From Hyphomonadaceae bacterium (GTDB lineage: Bacteria; Pseudomonadota; Alphaproteobacteria; Caulobacterales; Hyphomonadaceae): 51,995 bases of DNA. Shown here in pieces: positions 25,059-33,968 of this stretch (the stretch's first letter is position 1; each line of letters opens with the position of its first letter). The DNA lies in the NCBI GenBank assembly GCA_022844475.1, contig JALHLR010000026.1:1-51995 (forward strand). Direction: 5' to 3'. Position numbers and translations under genes: made by a program. A model generated the notes under the pieces. The model was not told the DNA's origin, ran no database searches, and saw only the letters and a list, made by a program, of their open reading frames with translations.

Positions 25059-25124
25059 GCCGGTTTGCGTCTGGCTAGCGCGTTCACGTGCAGCTAAGCT
25101 TCGTCTGAACAGACGGAGTATGTC

Positions 25125-25913
25125 GTGCCGCGCATCATGCTTGAGAAAGACAACCTGGATGAACGGAACAAGGAGTTCGTCCAGACACCGCTGACCAATC
25201 CGCTGTTCCTGAACTCCGTGCCAAAGTGCGGGACACATCTGATCAAGAACGTGATGCGGATGTTCGTGCCTGTGGAGCAGCAGTACAACGCGACGTTCAT
25301 CCAGTTCCCCAGCCTGCTTCATCACGGGCCCATCGCATTCAATCCGAACATTCCAAAACTCTCCTGGGGGCACCTTCTTTTCTCGGATGATTCGGCCGCC
25401 TTCACGCGATATGCGAGGCACCTTGTGCTTGTTCGCGATCCCTACGACTGGGTTCTCGCGCGTGCGCGCTTCTTCCTCTCCGAGAACTTCGAAGGCAGGA
25501 CCGACAGGCTGAAGTCGGGCGCGTTCGACACCAACGACATCCTCAACATGATGATCTTCGGCATTCACAAGAAGGCGCCGGGCCTCGAGGAGATCTTCCG
25601 TCACAACGCGGCTGCGTGGATGGGCTCGACCACATTCATGATCCGTTATGAGGACCTGGTCGGCCATGTGAAGCGTCTCGGTACGCCGGAAGCGAAAGAC
25701 TACTTCTTCAGGCTGTTCGAGCTGTGCGGCATCGTTCCGCCGGATGACTGGCGCGAGCGCGTGGTCATCGGCGCAGATCGCAAGCAGAGCGGCACGGCGC
25801 GGGAGAACCTCGGGGGCGGGCTCACCGATCTTCCTGATGAGCTGCCTGACGCACAGAAGAAACTCGTCGACTATGCAGCGCCGGGGCTTCGCGCGCTGCT
25901 GGGGTATGCCTAA
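25125..25913 (+). CDS. Sulfotransferase domain protein
   Basis: A 262-aa protein of the PAPS-dependent sulfotransferase fold. The 5'-phosphosulfate-binding loop is SVPKCGTHL (31-39), and the 3'-phosphate-binding region is VLVRDPYDWVLARARFFLSE near 102-121; TTFMIRYEDLVG is the conserved later strand. It transfers sulfate to a hydroxyl or amine of an unknown acceptor such as a glycan, lipid or small molecule. GTG 25125 is preferred, with GGAG 6 nt upstream. Its codons look a little less GC-rich than the neighbours, which may hint at acquisition. The stop overlaps the stop of the convergent Excalibur gene. Confidence 0.85.
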   Translation: MPRIMLEKDNLDERNKEFVQTPLTNPLFLNSVPKCGTHLIKNVMRMFVPVEQQYNATFIQFPSLLHHGPIAFNPNIPKLSWGHLLFSDDSAAFTRYARHLVLVRDPYDWVLARARFFLSENFEGRTDRLKSGAFDTNDILNMMIFGIHKKAPGLEEIFRHNAAAWMGSTTFMIRYEDLVGHVKRLGTPEAKDYFFRLFELCGIVPPDDWRERVVIGADRKQSGTARENLGGGLTDLPDELPDAQKKLVDYAAPGLRALLGYA

Positions 25914-26284
25914 CGGTCGATGGGCGCGTAGGGCTCGCATGCCTTGCCATCGGCATCGGCATCAAGGGTTTCGCGATAGGCCGGCTCGCCTCTGAGGATG
26001 TGCGTGCGGCCATCCTGGAAGGCGTCGCGGCAATTCAGATAGTACGCTGGACCTTCCTCGAACGAGCTATCCCGGCTTGCCTGATCTGACCGCTGGCTTG
26101 CATCCAGCAGGATCAGACTGCTCGCGCCGATGCCAGCGCCGAGAGCCAGCAAGCCAAATGGCAAAGCCAGCTTTCTCAGGACGCGGGGGTTGCCGTTCCT
26201 GCCGGATCCAACGCCCGACCTGTGGAAGCCTCGCCTCACCCTCGCAAGCCGCCGCTCGTAGCCGGGTCCCTCGAGACGCGCCAT
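25910..26284 (-). CDS. Membrane protein with Excalibur calcium-binding domain
   Basis: A 124-aa protein: basic N-terminus (RRLARVRRGFHRSG), one membrane helix (LALPFGLLALGAGIGASSLILL), and a C-terminal Excalibur domain with YYLNCRDAF, GEPAYRETLDADADGKACEPY, that is the DxDxDGxxCE calcium loop and the paired Cys of this extracellular domain. It is probably anchored in the inner membrane with the Ca loop in the periplasm. ATG 26284 is chosen, 8 nt after the stop of the upstream membrane-protein gene. The stop overlaps the convergent sulfotransferase gene tail to tail by about 3 nt. Confidence 0.75.
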   Translation of the reverse strand: MARLEGPGYERRLARVRRGFHRSGVGSGRNGNPRVLRKLALPFGLLALGAGIGASSLILLDASQRSDQASRDSSFEEGPAYYLNCRDAFQDGRTHILRGEPAYRETLDADADGKACEPYAPIDR

Positions 26285-26292
26285 GGGTTGCG

Positions 26293-26700
26293 TCAGACCT
26301 TGACGTATTGTGAGACAAACTCGAGCGCCCTGGCCCTCCACTCCTCAGGCAGGATGGTCGGATCGAGGGCGTAGGCGACACCGGCTGCGATGCAGAGGAC
26401 CAACAGGAGCTGGAACACGAATCCAGTCACCGTTCCCTTTCGCTCATTGCGTTCGCCGGGCCGCTTGTAGTTCTTGCCGGCGGGCTTGCCGCCCTTGAGG
26501 AGCGATGTGGTGTGCTGGGCCAGAGCCTGTTTCTCAGCCTTCGCCGCCCGATCTTCCTCACTCTCGCGGATCACTGCCTTGCGCGGCTTGGGCGGCCTAG
26601 CGAGATTTGCCTCGGCCGCAGGCTGCTGGCGAAGGCTCGCGCGCAGATCAGCAATACGCGTCGGGCTATTGGCCCCGAAGCCTTTCGACGCGCGCTGCAT
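26293..26700 (-). CDS. Hypothetical single-pass membrane protein
   Basis: A 135-aa protein with a long basic, disordered-looking N-terminal half (NLARPPKPRKAV, a charged RESEEDRAAKAEKQALAQH segment, KRPGERNERKG), then one membrane helix (TGFVFQLLLVLCIAAGVAYAL, about 92-112) and a short tail (LPEEWRARALEFVSQYV). A strong GAGGGGG ribosome site precedes the ATG. I do not recognise the family. It lies 92 nt downstream of era on the same strand and 8 nt upstream of the Excalibur gene, so the two small envelope genes form a pair. Confidence 0.65.
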   Translation of the reverse strand: MQRASKGFGANSPTRIADLRASLRQQPAAEANLARPPKPRKAVIRESEEDRAAKAEKQALAQHTTSLLKGGKPAGKNYKRPGERNERKGTVTGFVFQLLLVLCIAAGVAYALDPTILPEEWRARALEFVSQYVKV

Positions 26701-26792
26701 GTTGCCCCCTCGGCGTTGAGACGATCCAAGAATAGCTGAGGGCTACAAAAGCAACGTTTATCCGATCGGTGAAATTTCACCGATTAGGTGCG

Positions 26793-27704
26793 TCAGACGT
26801 CGAAATCGAGTCCGATTGCAGAGAAACGCTCGCGATTTTCCTGCCAGCGCTCGGAGACTTTCACGCGCAGGAAGAGGTGGACGGGGCGGCCGAGGATTTC
26901 AGTCAGTTCCTTGCGGGCCGCCATGCCGATATCCCTGATCGTCTGCCCGCCCTTGCCCAGCACGATCGACTTGTGACCATCACGGCTGACATGGATCATC
27001 TGGTCGATGCGGACGGCGCCATCGTCGTGCTGTGTCCAGTTCTCGGTTTCGACGGTTAGCTGGTAGGGAATTTCCTGATGCAGGCGGAGCATCAGCTTCT
27101 CGCGGGTGACCTCTGCGGCGATCAGGCGGCTAGGCATGTCCGCGGCCTGATCCTCCGGGAACAGATACGGCCCTTCTGGCATGCGACTGGCGAGGAGGTC
27201 TGCAAGTTGGTCGACGCCATCACCATTGAGGCCGGACACCATAAGTACATCCGAATAGACGCCCGTGTCGAACAGCGCCTTGGTGGCGCCGAGCAGCAGA
27301 GACCGCTCGACGAGATCGATCTTGTTGATGGCCAGGATCGCCTTTGCCCCAATGACTCTGAGACGATCGATGATCGCCTCGTCTTCCGCCCGGTCACCGT
27401 GCCCGGTCCAGTGGCGTGCATCGATGAGATGGACGATAGCATCGGCATCGCCTGCACCTTCCCATGCGGACTTCACCATGGCGCGGTCGAGGCGGCGGCG
27501 CGGCGCGAAGATGCCAGGCGTGTCGACCAGCACCACTTGTGAATTGCCGTGCATCATCACGCCCCGCACGGGGAAGCGCGTGGTCTGCACCTTATGCGTC
27601 ACGATGGTGATCTTCGTCCCCACCAGCTGGTTCACCAGCGTGGACTTGCCTGCGTTTGGCGCGCCGATGATGGCGGTGAAGCCGGCGCGTGTCTGTCCGG
27701 TCAT
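26793..27704 (-). CDS. era: GTPase Era
   Basis: A 303-aa essential Ras-like GTPase that binds 16S rRNA near its 3' end during 30S assembly. G1 GAPNAGKS is at 14-21, then G3 DTPGIF, G4 NKID and G5 SGLNG (variant of SAL). The C-terminal KH domain has IVLGKGGQTIRDIG and the family ending ERWQENRERF. I chose ATG 27704, which overlaps the rnc stop as ATGA; longer frames translate rnc sequence. recO, which often follows era in alphaproteobacteria, is not present here. Confidence 0.97.
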   Translation of the reverse strand: MTGQTRAGFTAIIGAPNAGKSTLVNQLVGTKITIVTHKVQTTRFPVRGVMMHGNSQVVLVDTPGIFAPRRRLDRAMVKSAWEGAGDADAIVHLIDARHWTGHGDRAEDEAIIDRLRVIGAKAILAINKIDLVERSLLLGATKALFDTGVYSDVLMVSGLNGDGVDQLADLLASRMPEGPYLFPEDQAADMPSRLIAAEVTREKLMLRLHQEIPYQLTVETENWTQHDDGAVRIDQMIHVSRDGHKSIVLGKGGQTIRDIGMAARKELTEILGRPVHLFLRVKVSERWQENRERFSAIGLDFDV

Positions 27705-28462
27705 GCCGGTCCTCCAATCGCGGTGAGCATGGCGCGCGCAGCCTCGCGCTCCGCCAGCTGTTTCGAACTGCCGATACCCGGCAGGGGTTCGTGTCCGTCG
27801 ATCAGAACCGTGACGGTGAATACAGGCGCATGGTCTGGACCTTCGCGCGCGATCTGGCGATAGGCGGGCGCAGGCAGGCCGGCGCCCTGCGCCCATTCCT
27901 GCAGAGCGGACTTGGGATCGCGCGGCGTTTCGCTCGTTTCGCCGAGCAGCCTGCGCCAGAGCTTCAGTGTCACCTTGCGCGCCCGATCCAGCCCGGCGTC
28001 GGTGTAGATCGCGCCAATGATCGCCTCGATGGCGTTGGCGAGCAGAGACGGCTTGTCTGCGCCGCCTGTGCTGCGCTCCGACTGATCGACAATGATGAAG
28101 CGGCCGAGGCCCAGTTCAGCGCCGATGACGGCGCAGGCCTTGCGGCTGACCAGCGTGTTGAGGCGTGGGGCTAGCTCCCCCTCGCGCAGCTTCGGGAAGC
28201 GCTCCATCAGCGCCTCGACCATCACAAGGCCGAGCACGCGGTCGCCGAGGAATTCGAGACGCTCATTGCTCCACTCGGCGGTCTTGCCCTGCGTGGCGCT
28301 GCGATGGGTCATCGCGCGGTCGAGCAGATCGGGGTCCTTGAAGCGATAGCTGATGGCGTCCTGGCAAGCATCACGCTGCTCGGACGTCAGGCCGGGCGGC
28401 CCCTCCGCACGGGCGCGGTTGCGGCGTCGCTTTCCGGTGTTGCTGGAGTTGGGGCGGGTCAA
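27701..28462 (-). CDS. rnc: Ribonuclease III
   Basis: A 253-aa double-strand RNA endonuclease for rRNA and mRNA processing. The RNase III signature [13 protein letters not shown] starts at residue 66, with the acidic catalytic residues in place, followed by the second acidic site region ([15 protein letters not shown]) and a C-terminal dsRNA-binding domain ([11 protein letters not shown], then [13 protein letters not shown]). The N-terminus has an extra basic stretch ([11 protein letters not shown]). The start is TTG 28462, whose TGA overlap with acpS is TTGA; no ATG occurs before conserved sequence. The lepB gene usually found between acpS and rnc is missing. Confidence 0.96.
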   Translation of the reverse strand: MTRPNSSNTGKRRRNRARAEGPPGLTSEQRDACQDAISYRFKDPDLLDRAMTHRSATQGKTAEWSNERLEFLGDRVLGLVMVEALMERFPKLREGELAPRLNTLVSRKACAVIGAELGLGRFIIVDQSERSTGGADKPSLLANAIEAIIGAIYTDAGLDRARKVTLKLWRRLLGETSETPRDPKSALQEWAQGAGLPAPAYRQIAREGPDHAPVFTVTVLIDGHEPLPGIGSSKQLAEREAARAMLTAIGGPA

Positions 28463-28872
28463 GCGCCCGGCTCCGCAGGGCGCGCTTCGATGATCACCTG
28501 CGCCTGCGCGTAAGGGTATTCGTCGGTGATGGTGACGTGGATGACGCAGGTCATGCGGGGCGGCGTGAGCTCTGCGAGGCGCTCGGCCGCGCCGCCGAGC
28601 AGCGCCATCGTGGGCGCGCCGGTTGGCAGGTTTACGACGCCCATGTGCTGCCAGTGGACGCCACGACGCGGGACACCTGTGCCAAGCGCCTTGGCGCAGG
28701 CTTCCTTGGCAGCGAAGCGCTTGGCGTAGGTAGACGCGCGCTGGCGGCGGCGGTCAGCGGTGCGGCGCTCGACTTCGGTGAAGACGCGATGCGTAAACCG
28801 GTCGCCGAACTTCTCCAGCGTCTTCTCGATGCGACGTATATCGCAGATGTCCTGACCGATGCCGATGATCAT
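28459..28872 (-). CDS. acpS: Holo-[acyl-carrier-protein] synthase
   Basis: A 137-aa phosphopantetheinyl transferase that activates ACP with CoA. The Mg-binding Asp8 ([13 protein letters not shown]) and Glu57 ([14 protein letters not shown]) motifs are intact. The length is normal. It overlaps pdxJ upstream (ATGA) and rnc downstream (TTGA), so it is fully embedded in the coupled pyrE-pdxJ-acpS-rnc-era block. Confidence 0.95.
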   Translation of the reverse strand: MIIGIGQDICDIRRIEKTLEKFGDRFTHRVFTEVERRTADRRRQRASTYAKRFAAKEACAKALGTGVPRRGVHWQHMGVVNLPTGAPTMALLGGAAERLAELTPPRMTCVIHVTITDEYPYAQAQVIIEARPAEPGA

Positions 28873-29621
28873 GCGTGACCACGCGCGAGATCGATCTCAT
28901 TGCGCATCCGGCGGACGGCGGCGTCCAGCCCGACAAACAGCGCTTCGCCCATGATGAAATGACCGATGTTGAGTTCACGTACTTCCGGGATGGCTGCCAC
29001 CGGGCGGACAGTGTCGTAGGTCAGCCCGTGGCCGACATGAATTTCGATGCCTTTGTCGTGGCCGTAGGCGGCGGCTTCGCGGAGGCGGTTCAGCTCCTCA
29101 TCGGCGGCGGCATGGTCGCCAGCGAAGACGAGCTCGACATACTTGCCGGTGTGCAGTTCAACGACCGGCGCGCCCATCGCCTCGGCGACGGCGATCTGCA
29201 CCTTGCTGGGCTCTATGAACAGCGAGACGCGGCTGCCGCCATCGCGGAGCGCGCGCACGAATGGCTCGACCGAATTATGCAGGCGAGCGACGTCTAGGCC
29301 GCCTTCGGTGGTGCGTTCTTCCCGTCGCTCCGGCACCAGGCAGGCGGCATGCGGCTTGTAGGCGAGCGCGATGGCCAGCATCTCGTCGGTCGTCGCCATT
29401 TCGAGATTGATCGGCAGGTTCACGGCGCCGCGCACGGCTTCAAGATCCGCGTCGCGGATGTGGCGGCGGTCTTCGCGGAGGTGGATGGTGATGCCGTCGG
29501 CGCCGGCGGCCTGTGCGATTGCGGCGGCCTTGGCGGGATCGGGATGCACGCCGCCACGCGCGTTGCGGATGGTGGCGATGTGATCGATGTTGACCCCGAG
29601 GCGGGCGCGCTCAAGCTTCAT
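28869..29621 (-). CDS. pdxJ: Pyridoxine 5'-phosphate synthase
   Basis: A 250-aa TIM-barrel enzyme that condenses 1-deoxyxylulose 5-phosphate with aminoacetone 3-phosphate in vitamin B6 synthesis. The typical start [29 protein letters not shown], and the [16 protein letters not shown] end are present. ATGA overlaps join it to pyrE upstream and acpS downstream. The pdxJ-acpS pairing is widespread in proteobacteria. Confidence 0.97.
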   Translation of the reverse strand: MKLERARLGVNIDHIATIRNARGGVHPDPAKAAAIAQAAGADGITIHLREDRRHIRDADLEAVRGAVNLPINLEMATTDEMLAIALAYKPHAACLVPERREERTTEGGLDVARLHNSVEPFVRALRDGGSRVSLFIEPSKVQIAVAEAMGAPVVELHTGKYVELVFAGDHAAADEELNRLREAAAYGHDKGIEIHVGHGLTYDTVRPVAAIPEVRELNIGHFIMGEALFVGLDAAVRRMRNEIDLARGHA

Positions 29622-30202
29622 TTGAGACCCCGGCTGCCCGGCTTGATGGCCGGCAGCTTCGCGAGTTCAGGCGGCAGGTCGTTGGCGTCGTAGTCGGGGA
29701 AATCGACCGCGGCGAGCGAGACGAATTTCAGGCCGCCGACATCGGCCTTGCCGTTCGAGCGGTCGACGATGCAGGCCGCGCCGATGACATTGGCGCCGGC
29801 GCCTTTTAGCGCCTCCAGTGTTTCGCGCATCGAGATGCCGGTGGTGACGATATCCTCGACGATTATCACGCGGTCGTCCCGCGTGATGGTGAAGCCGCGG
29901 CGCAGACTCATCACGCCGCCTTCGCGCTCTGTGTAGATCGAACGGCAACCGAGCGCCCGGGCCGTCTCATAGCCCGGGATCAGGCCACCGACGGCGGGTC
30001 CGACCACCACGTCAATCTTGCCGAATTCGGCCTCCAGCTTGCGGGCAAGTGCTGCGCACAGGCGCTCTGTCGTCGGAGGGTGCGAAAAGACCAGCGCCTT
30101 CTGCAGGAAGACGGGACTGCGCCGGCCGGACGACAGGATGAAGTGGCCCTCCAGCAGAGCGCCGACTTTCTTGAATTCGTTCAGGACATCTTGGGTGTTC
30201 AT
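29618..30202 (-). CDS. pyrE: Orotate phosphoribosyltransferase
   Basis: A 194-aa enzyme making OMP from orotate and PRPP in pyrimidine synthesis. The PRPP-binding motif [20 protein letters not shown] is clear, together with [16 protein letters not shown] at the N-terminus and the lid-like ERE-GG segment ([14 protein letters not shown]). The length is typical of the short bacterial form. It begins 53 nt after relA/spoT and overlaps pdxJ by ATGA. Confidence 0.96.
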   Translation of the reverse strand: MNTQDVLNEFKKVGALLEGHFILSSGRRSPVFLQKALVFSHPPTTERLCAALARKLEAEFGKIDVVVGPAVGGLIPGYETARALGCRSIYTEREGGVMSLRRGFTITRDDRVIIVEDIVTTGISMRETLEALKGAGANVIGAACIVDRSNGKADVGGLKFVSLAAVDFPDYDANDLPPELAKLPAIKPGSRGLK

Positions 30203-30255
30203 GGGGTGGCTCTAGCGGTTTCGTAGGCTTGGCTCAACGGCAGTTCAGCGCGCGC

Positions 30256-32490
30256 TCACCCCTTGACCCGCTCGGCCGAGTCCACAACCGCCAGCGCTCT
30301 CAGCGCAGCGACGATCTGGGTCAGGCGCTTGCTGTCCTCGACTTCCACGTCGAACTCGAAATCGAAGAAGTCGGGCGAGCGTTTCAGGGTCTTCACGTTG
30401 ATGATGTTGCCCTGAGCGTCAGACACCGTCTTCGCCAGCAGGGCGAGCGCGCCGCGTCGGTTGGCGGTGGTGACGTGGATGCGGCCAACGGCCAGTGCGT
30501 CAGCGTCGCCTTTCGGTTTCCAGCGCAGGTCGAGCCAGTGATCGGCCTGGCCTTCATAGTCGGCGAGACGCGCGCAGTCGATCACGTGGACCTCGATGCC
30601 CTTTTCCGGGATCAGCACGCCGATGATGCGGTCTCCCGGCAGGGGCGAGCAGCATTCGGCCAGATGCATTGTGACGCCAGCCGTCATCTCGCCACCTGCG
30701 ACGAGGCTTGGGCCGTCCTGGTCGCGCGAGGCGCTGGCTTGCCGACCCGGGTCGTCCAGACCGGGGAAGGCTTTCTCCAGCATGTCTGCTGTCGAGAGGC
30801 GGCCGCGACCGATGGCTTCGGCGAGAGCGTCCGCTTTCTCGAATCCGGCGCGCTCGGTCATCTCGGCCTGATCGACCTCGGCCGGATCGAGGCCGATGCG
30901 GCGCAACGCATGTTCGATGAGGCGCCGGCCGATGGCGATGAACTCGCCGCGCTCGGCGACACGCGTAAGCCGGCGGATCGCGGAGCGCGCGCGGCCAGTG
31001 ACGGCCAGATTTTCCCAGTGCGGCTGGGCGGCGGGTTTCGTCCCGCGTTGAATCTCGACCGTGTCGCCATTCTCCAGCGCCGTGCGCAGCGGGCGCTCCT
31101 GACCGTTGATGCGCGCGCCGATTGTGGTGTCACCGATCTCGGTGTGGACGGCATAGGCGAAATCGAGCGGCGTGGCGCCGGCCGGTAGACGCACGAGCTG
31201 GCCCTTCGGCGTGAAGACGAACACGCTGTCGCGGTACATCTGCAGCTTGGCGTGCTCGAGGAATTCCTCGGGCGAGCCGCCATGCTTCAACATGTCAGCA
31301 AATTCTATGAGTTCGCCTTCAGCGTCGAGGCCGGCTTCGCGCGCGGACTCGGCGTCGAAACCGTATTGCGAGTTCTTGTACTTCCAATGGGCCGCGACGC
31401 CGCGTTCGGCGACAGCTTCCATGTCCGTGGTGCGGATCTGCAGTTCGACGCGACGATTGCCCGGGCCGAGGAAGGTGGTGTGGAGCGAGCGGTAGCCGTT
31501 CGGCTTCGGCACGGAGATGTAGTCGGCAAACTTCTCGGACAGAGCGGCCCATTGCTGGTGTGCCGCGCCGAGCGCCCTATAGCAGTCGTCTGTTGTGGGC
31601 ACGATCAGGCGGTAGGCGAAGACATCGCCGAGGTCCTTGAACGAGATCGACTTGTTTTCGAGCTTCCGCCAGATCGAATACGGGCGCTTCATCCGCCCTT
31701 TCAGCTCGCCCCGGATGCCGCGGGCGAGCATCACGGTCTCGATGTCTGATCGAATACGGTCGAGAATCGAGGTGTCGTCGGTGGTCAGCTCCTCGAGGCG
31801 CTTCGAGATCGCTGCATAGGCGACGGGGTTCACCTGCCGGAAGGCGAGGTCTTCCAGCTCGCCTGCAAATATGGAGAGGCCAACTCGGCGTGCGAGCGGC
31901 GCATAGATGTCGAGCGTTTCGCGCGAGATGCGCAGGCGCGACTCCTCGGTCGGCATGAACTCGATCGTGCGCATGTTGTGCAGGCGATCAGCGAGCTTCA
32001 CCAGAAGCACGCGGATGTCCTTGGTCGTTGCGAGGATGAACTTCTGGAAGTTCTCCGCCTGGATCAGTGCGCGTGGGCTGTTGCTGCCAGTCACCTTGGG
32101 CAGCTTGGTGACGCCATCGACAAGCTCTGCCACGTCTTTGCCGAACAGGCCGCGGATGTCGTCTACCGAGACATCGCAATCCTCGACCACGTCGTGCAGC
32201 AGGCCAGCGATGATGGTGGACTGGTCCATCCTCAGGTCGGTCAGCAGGCCGGCCACAGCGACCGGGTGCGCAAAGTATGGATCGCCCGAATGACGAAGCT
32301 GCTGGCCGTGCTTCATGACGGCGAAAACGTAGGCCTTGTTGAGTTCGTCATCGGACGCGTCGGGCTGGTACGCCTGCACGCGATCAACGAGTTCGTTCTG
32401 GCGCAAGAATTTGCGGCCACGCGGCTTTGCAGCGGCGGAAGGGGCCGTATCGGGTTTCTTGAAGGGGGCTACGCTACCCGGTTGCCCCAT
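30256..32490 (-). CDS. Bifunctional (p)ppGpp synthetase/hydrolase, RelA/SpoT (Rsh)
   Basis: A 744-aa long Rsh protein. The HD hydrolase domain is intact (His75, then HDVVED with His99/Asp100), the synthetase domain has RPYSIWRK, LGDVFAYRLIV and PNGYRSLHTTF, and the regulatory half has TGS (VFVFTPKGQLVRLPAGATPL), a zinc-finger-like AECCSPLPGD and a C-terminal ACT domain. It should therefore both make and degrade (p)ppGpp, as the single Rsh of most alphaproteobacteria does. An extra N-terminal stretch of about 25 residues precedes the usual start. rpoZ, encoding a ppGpp-relevant RNA polymerase subunit, ends 11 nt upstream. Confidence 0.96.
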   Translation of the reverse strand: MGQPGSVAPFKKPDTAPSAAAKPRGRKFLRQNELVDRVQAYQPDASDDELNKAYVFAVMKHGQQLRHSGDPYFAHPVAVAGLLTDLRMDQSTIIAGLLHDVVEDCDVSVDDIRGLFGKDVAELVDGVTKLPKVTGSNSPRALIQAENFQKFILATTKDIRVLLVKLADRLHNMRTIEFMPTEESRLRISRETLDIYAPLARRVGLSIFAGELEDLAFRQVNPVAYAAISKRLEELTTDDTSILDRIRSDIETVMLARGIRGELKGRMKRPYSIWRKLENKSISFKDLGDVFAYRLIVPTTDDCYRALGAAHQQWAALSEKFADYISVPKPNGYRSLHTTFLGPGNRRVELQIRTTDMEAVAERGVAAHWKYKNSQYGFDAESAREAGLDAEGELIEFADMLKHGGSPEEFLEHAKLQMYRDSVFVFTPKGQLVRLPAGATPLDFAYAVHTEIGDTTIGARINGQERPLRTALENGDTVEIQRGTKPAAQPHWENLAVTGRARSAIRRLTRVAERGEFIAIGRRLIEHALRRIGLDPAEVDQAEMTERAGFEKADALAEAIGRGRLSTADMLEKAFPGLDDPGRQASASRDQDGPSLVAGGEMTAGVTMHLAECCSPLPGDRIIGVLIPEKGIEVHVIDCARLADYEGQADHWLDLRWKPKGDADALAVGRIHVTTANRRGALALLAKTVSDAQGNIINVKTLKRSPDFFDFEFDVEVEDSKRLTQIVAALRALAVVDSAERVKG

Positions 32491-32501
32491 GCATCACGAC
32501 C

Positions 32502-32852
32502 TCAGAAGCGCTCTTCGCGCGCAGACTCAAGCTCGACCTGATAGGCCTTGAGGACTTCCTCTTCCGACGAGACCGGAGCGGCAGCCAGGGCGCGCTTGTC
32601 GGCTTCCTTCTCGGCCTCCTCGCCGGGGCGAACGACCTGCAGCTCGGCCACCAGGCTGTCCCGGATGGTTTCGAGATCAACCGTCTCGGCAGCAATTTCG
32701 CGAAGGGCCACAACCGGGTCCTTGTCGTTGTCGCGGTCGATCGTGATGGGGGCGCCCTCGCGGATCACGCGGGCGCGGTGGGCGGCGAGCAGGACGAGGT
32801 TGAACCGGTTAGGCACCTTTTCAACGCAGTCTTCAACCGTCACGCGGGCCAT
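32502..32852 (-). CDS. rpoZ: RNA polymerase omega subunit
   Basis: A 116-aa omega subunit: [28 protein letters not shown] is the diagnostic N-terminus (quoted in part: [19 protein letters not shown]), with VALREIA in the middle and an acidic alphaproteobacterial C-terminal extension. It stabilises beta prime and contributes to a ppGpp site in E. coli. ATG 32852 is preceded by AAGGAGA. It is the first gene of the minus-strand block with relA/spoT, 11 nt apart. The 174-nt spacer to the divergent uracil glycosylase gene holds the promoters. Confidence 0.96.
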   Translation of the reverse strand: MARVTVEDCVEKVPNRFNLVLLAAHRARVIREGAPITIDRDNDKDPVVALREIAAETVDLETIRDSLVAELQVVRPGEEAEKEADKRALAAAPVSSEEEVLKAYQVELESAREERF

Positions 32853-33026
32853 GCGAGTCTCCTTTGCGGGGCCGATCCCTCTACAGGAAGCGGTTCGCGC
32901 ACGCAACATAAGGCTGATCGCGTCATTTTGCCAGCAATCCTCGGATTTCAATGCGGTAACCAGGACTGGAGGGTTTGACCCGAGGCTGGCCCCCGGTGCA
33001 GGAGGGGGCTGGCCAAGGGAGAAAGC

Positions 33027-33692
33027 ATGCCGAAGGGTAGCACCGCCGCGCCCCCGGAAGCGCCGCCGGGATGCCCGCTCTGCCCCCGGCTGACGGCTTT
33101 CCGGGCCGCGACCCAGCAGGCACACCCCGAGTGGTTCAATGGCGCGGTTCCGTCGTTCGGGGACGCTTCCGGGCGGCTTGTCATCGTGGGACTCGCCCCG
33201 GGGTTGCAGGGGGCGAACAAGACGGGGCGGCCATTTACCGGAGACTATGCGGGCGAACTGCTCTATTCCTCGCTTGCGAAGTACGGGTTTTCGATCGGGG
33301 AGTTCAAGGCGCGGCCGGATGACGGAATTCGGCTGAAGGACGCGATGATCACCAACGCGGTCCGCTGCGTTCCTCCCGAGAACAAGCCGACGGGCGCAGA
33401 AATCCTGACCTGCCGACAGTTCCTCATATCCCGCCTGAACCAGCTGCCGAAGCTGAAGGTGATCATGGCGCTCGGCCGGATCGCCCATGACTCGACAGTG
33501 CGGGCGCTGGGCGCCAAGCCGCGTTCAGCGGTATTCGGGCACGCCCGACGGCACCCGCTGGAGGGGCCGCGGGGGCCGGTGATCCTGCACGACAGCTATC
33601 ATTGCAGCCGGTACAATACGAACACGGGCCGGCTGACGGAGCAAATGTTTCATGATGTCTTTGACGCCATCCGGAAGGATCTGGATGGCTGA
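33027..33692 (+). CDS. Uracil-DNA glycosylase, family 5 (UdgB)
   Basis: A 221-aa base-excision repair enzyme. Motif 1 is [19 protein letters not shown] (from residue 55), and the later motif reads [18 protein letters not shown], the family-5 form of HPS-N-TG-LT, here with HDS in place of HPS. Four Cys able to hold a [4Fe-4S] cluster are C16, C19 (CPLC), C114 and C129. Family-5 enzymes remove uracil and some other deaminated bases. The ribosome site AGGGAGAA precedes the ATG. It is divergent from rpoZ and followed by tRNA-Gly. Confidence 0.9.
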   Translation: MPKGSTAAPPEAPPGCPLCPRLTAFRAATQQAHPEWFNGAVPSFGDASGRLVIVGLAPGLQGANKTGRPFTGDYAGELLYSSLAKYGFSIGEFKARPDDGIRLKDAMITNAVRCVPPENKPTGAEILTCRQFLISRLNQLPKLKVIMALGRIAHDSTVRALGAKPRSAVFGHARRHPLEGPRGPVILHDSYHCSRYNTNTGRLTEQMFHDVFDAIRKDLDG

Positions 33693-33739
33693 CGACCGGT
33701 AGACTTCCCCCGCGTTTTCGCCTATCTGCGGCCCGGCTC

Positions 33740-33813
33740 GCGGGTATAGCTCAATGGTAGAGCAGCAGCCTTCCAAGCTGAATACGAGGGTTCGATTCCC
33801 TCTACCCGCTCCA
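33740..33813 (+). tRNA. tRNA-Gly (anticodon TCC)
   Basis: A 74-nt cloverleaf with the 3' CCA encoded. The acceptor stem GCGGGTA pairs with TACCCGC, the D-loop contains AATGGTAGAG, the anticodon loop CTTCCAA gives anticodon TCC, and the T-arm is GAGGG TTCGATT CCCTC. It reads GGA/GGG glycine codons. It lies 47 nt after the uracil glycosylase gene; no clear intrinsic terminator follows. Confidence 0.97.
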
Positions 33814-33915
33814 GTCGCTCCCTTGAAATCGGCCTGCGCCCGAACGCTGCGCAAGCTGCCCCGTACCGCATTCGTGACTGTATCCACAGCAAAAACCGCT
33901 GGCGCTTTCCGTCTC

Positions 33916-33931
33916 CGTAAGCTTGCTTACG
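33916..33931. other. 16-bp palindrome before the SRPBCC gene
   Basis: CGTAAGC TT GCTTACG forms a 7-bp perfect inverted repeat, 38 nt upstream of the SRPBCC gene and about 100 nt after the tRNA. It could be an operator or a small hairpin; there is no T-tract for termination. Confidence 0.3.
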
Positions 33932-33968
33932 CGCACCGCTAGGAAGCGCGGACAGGGAGAGACGAACC

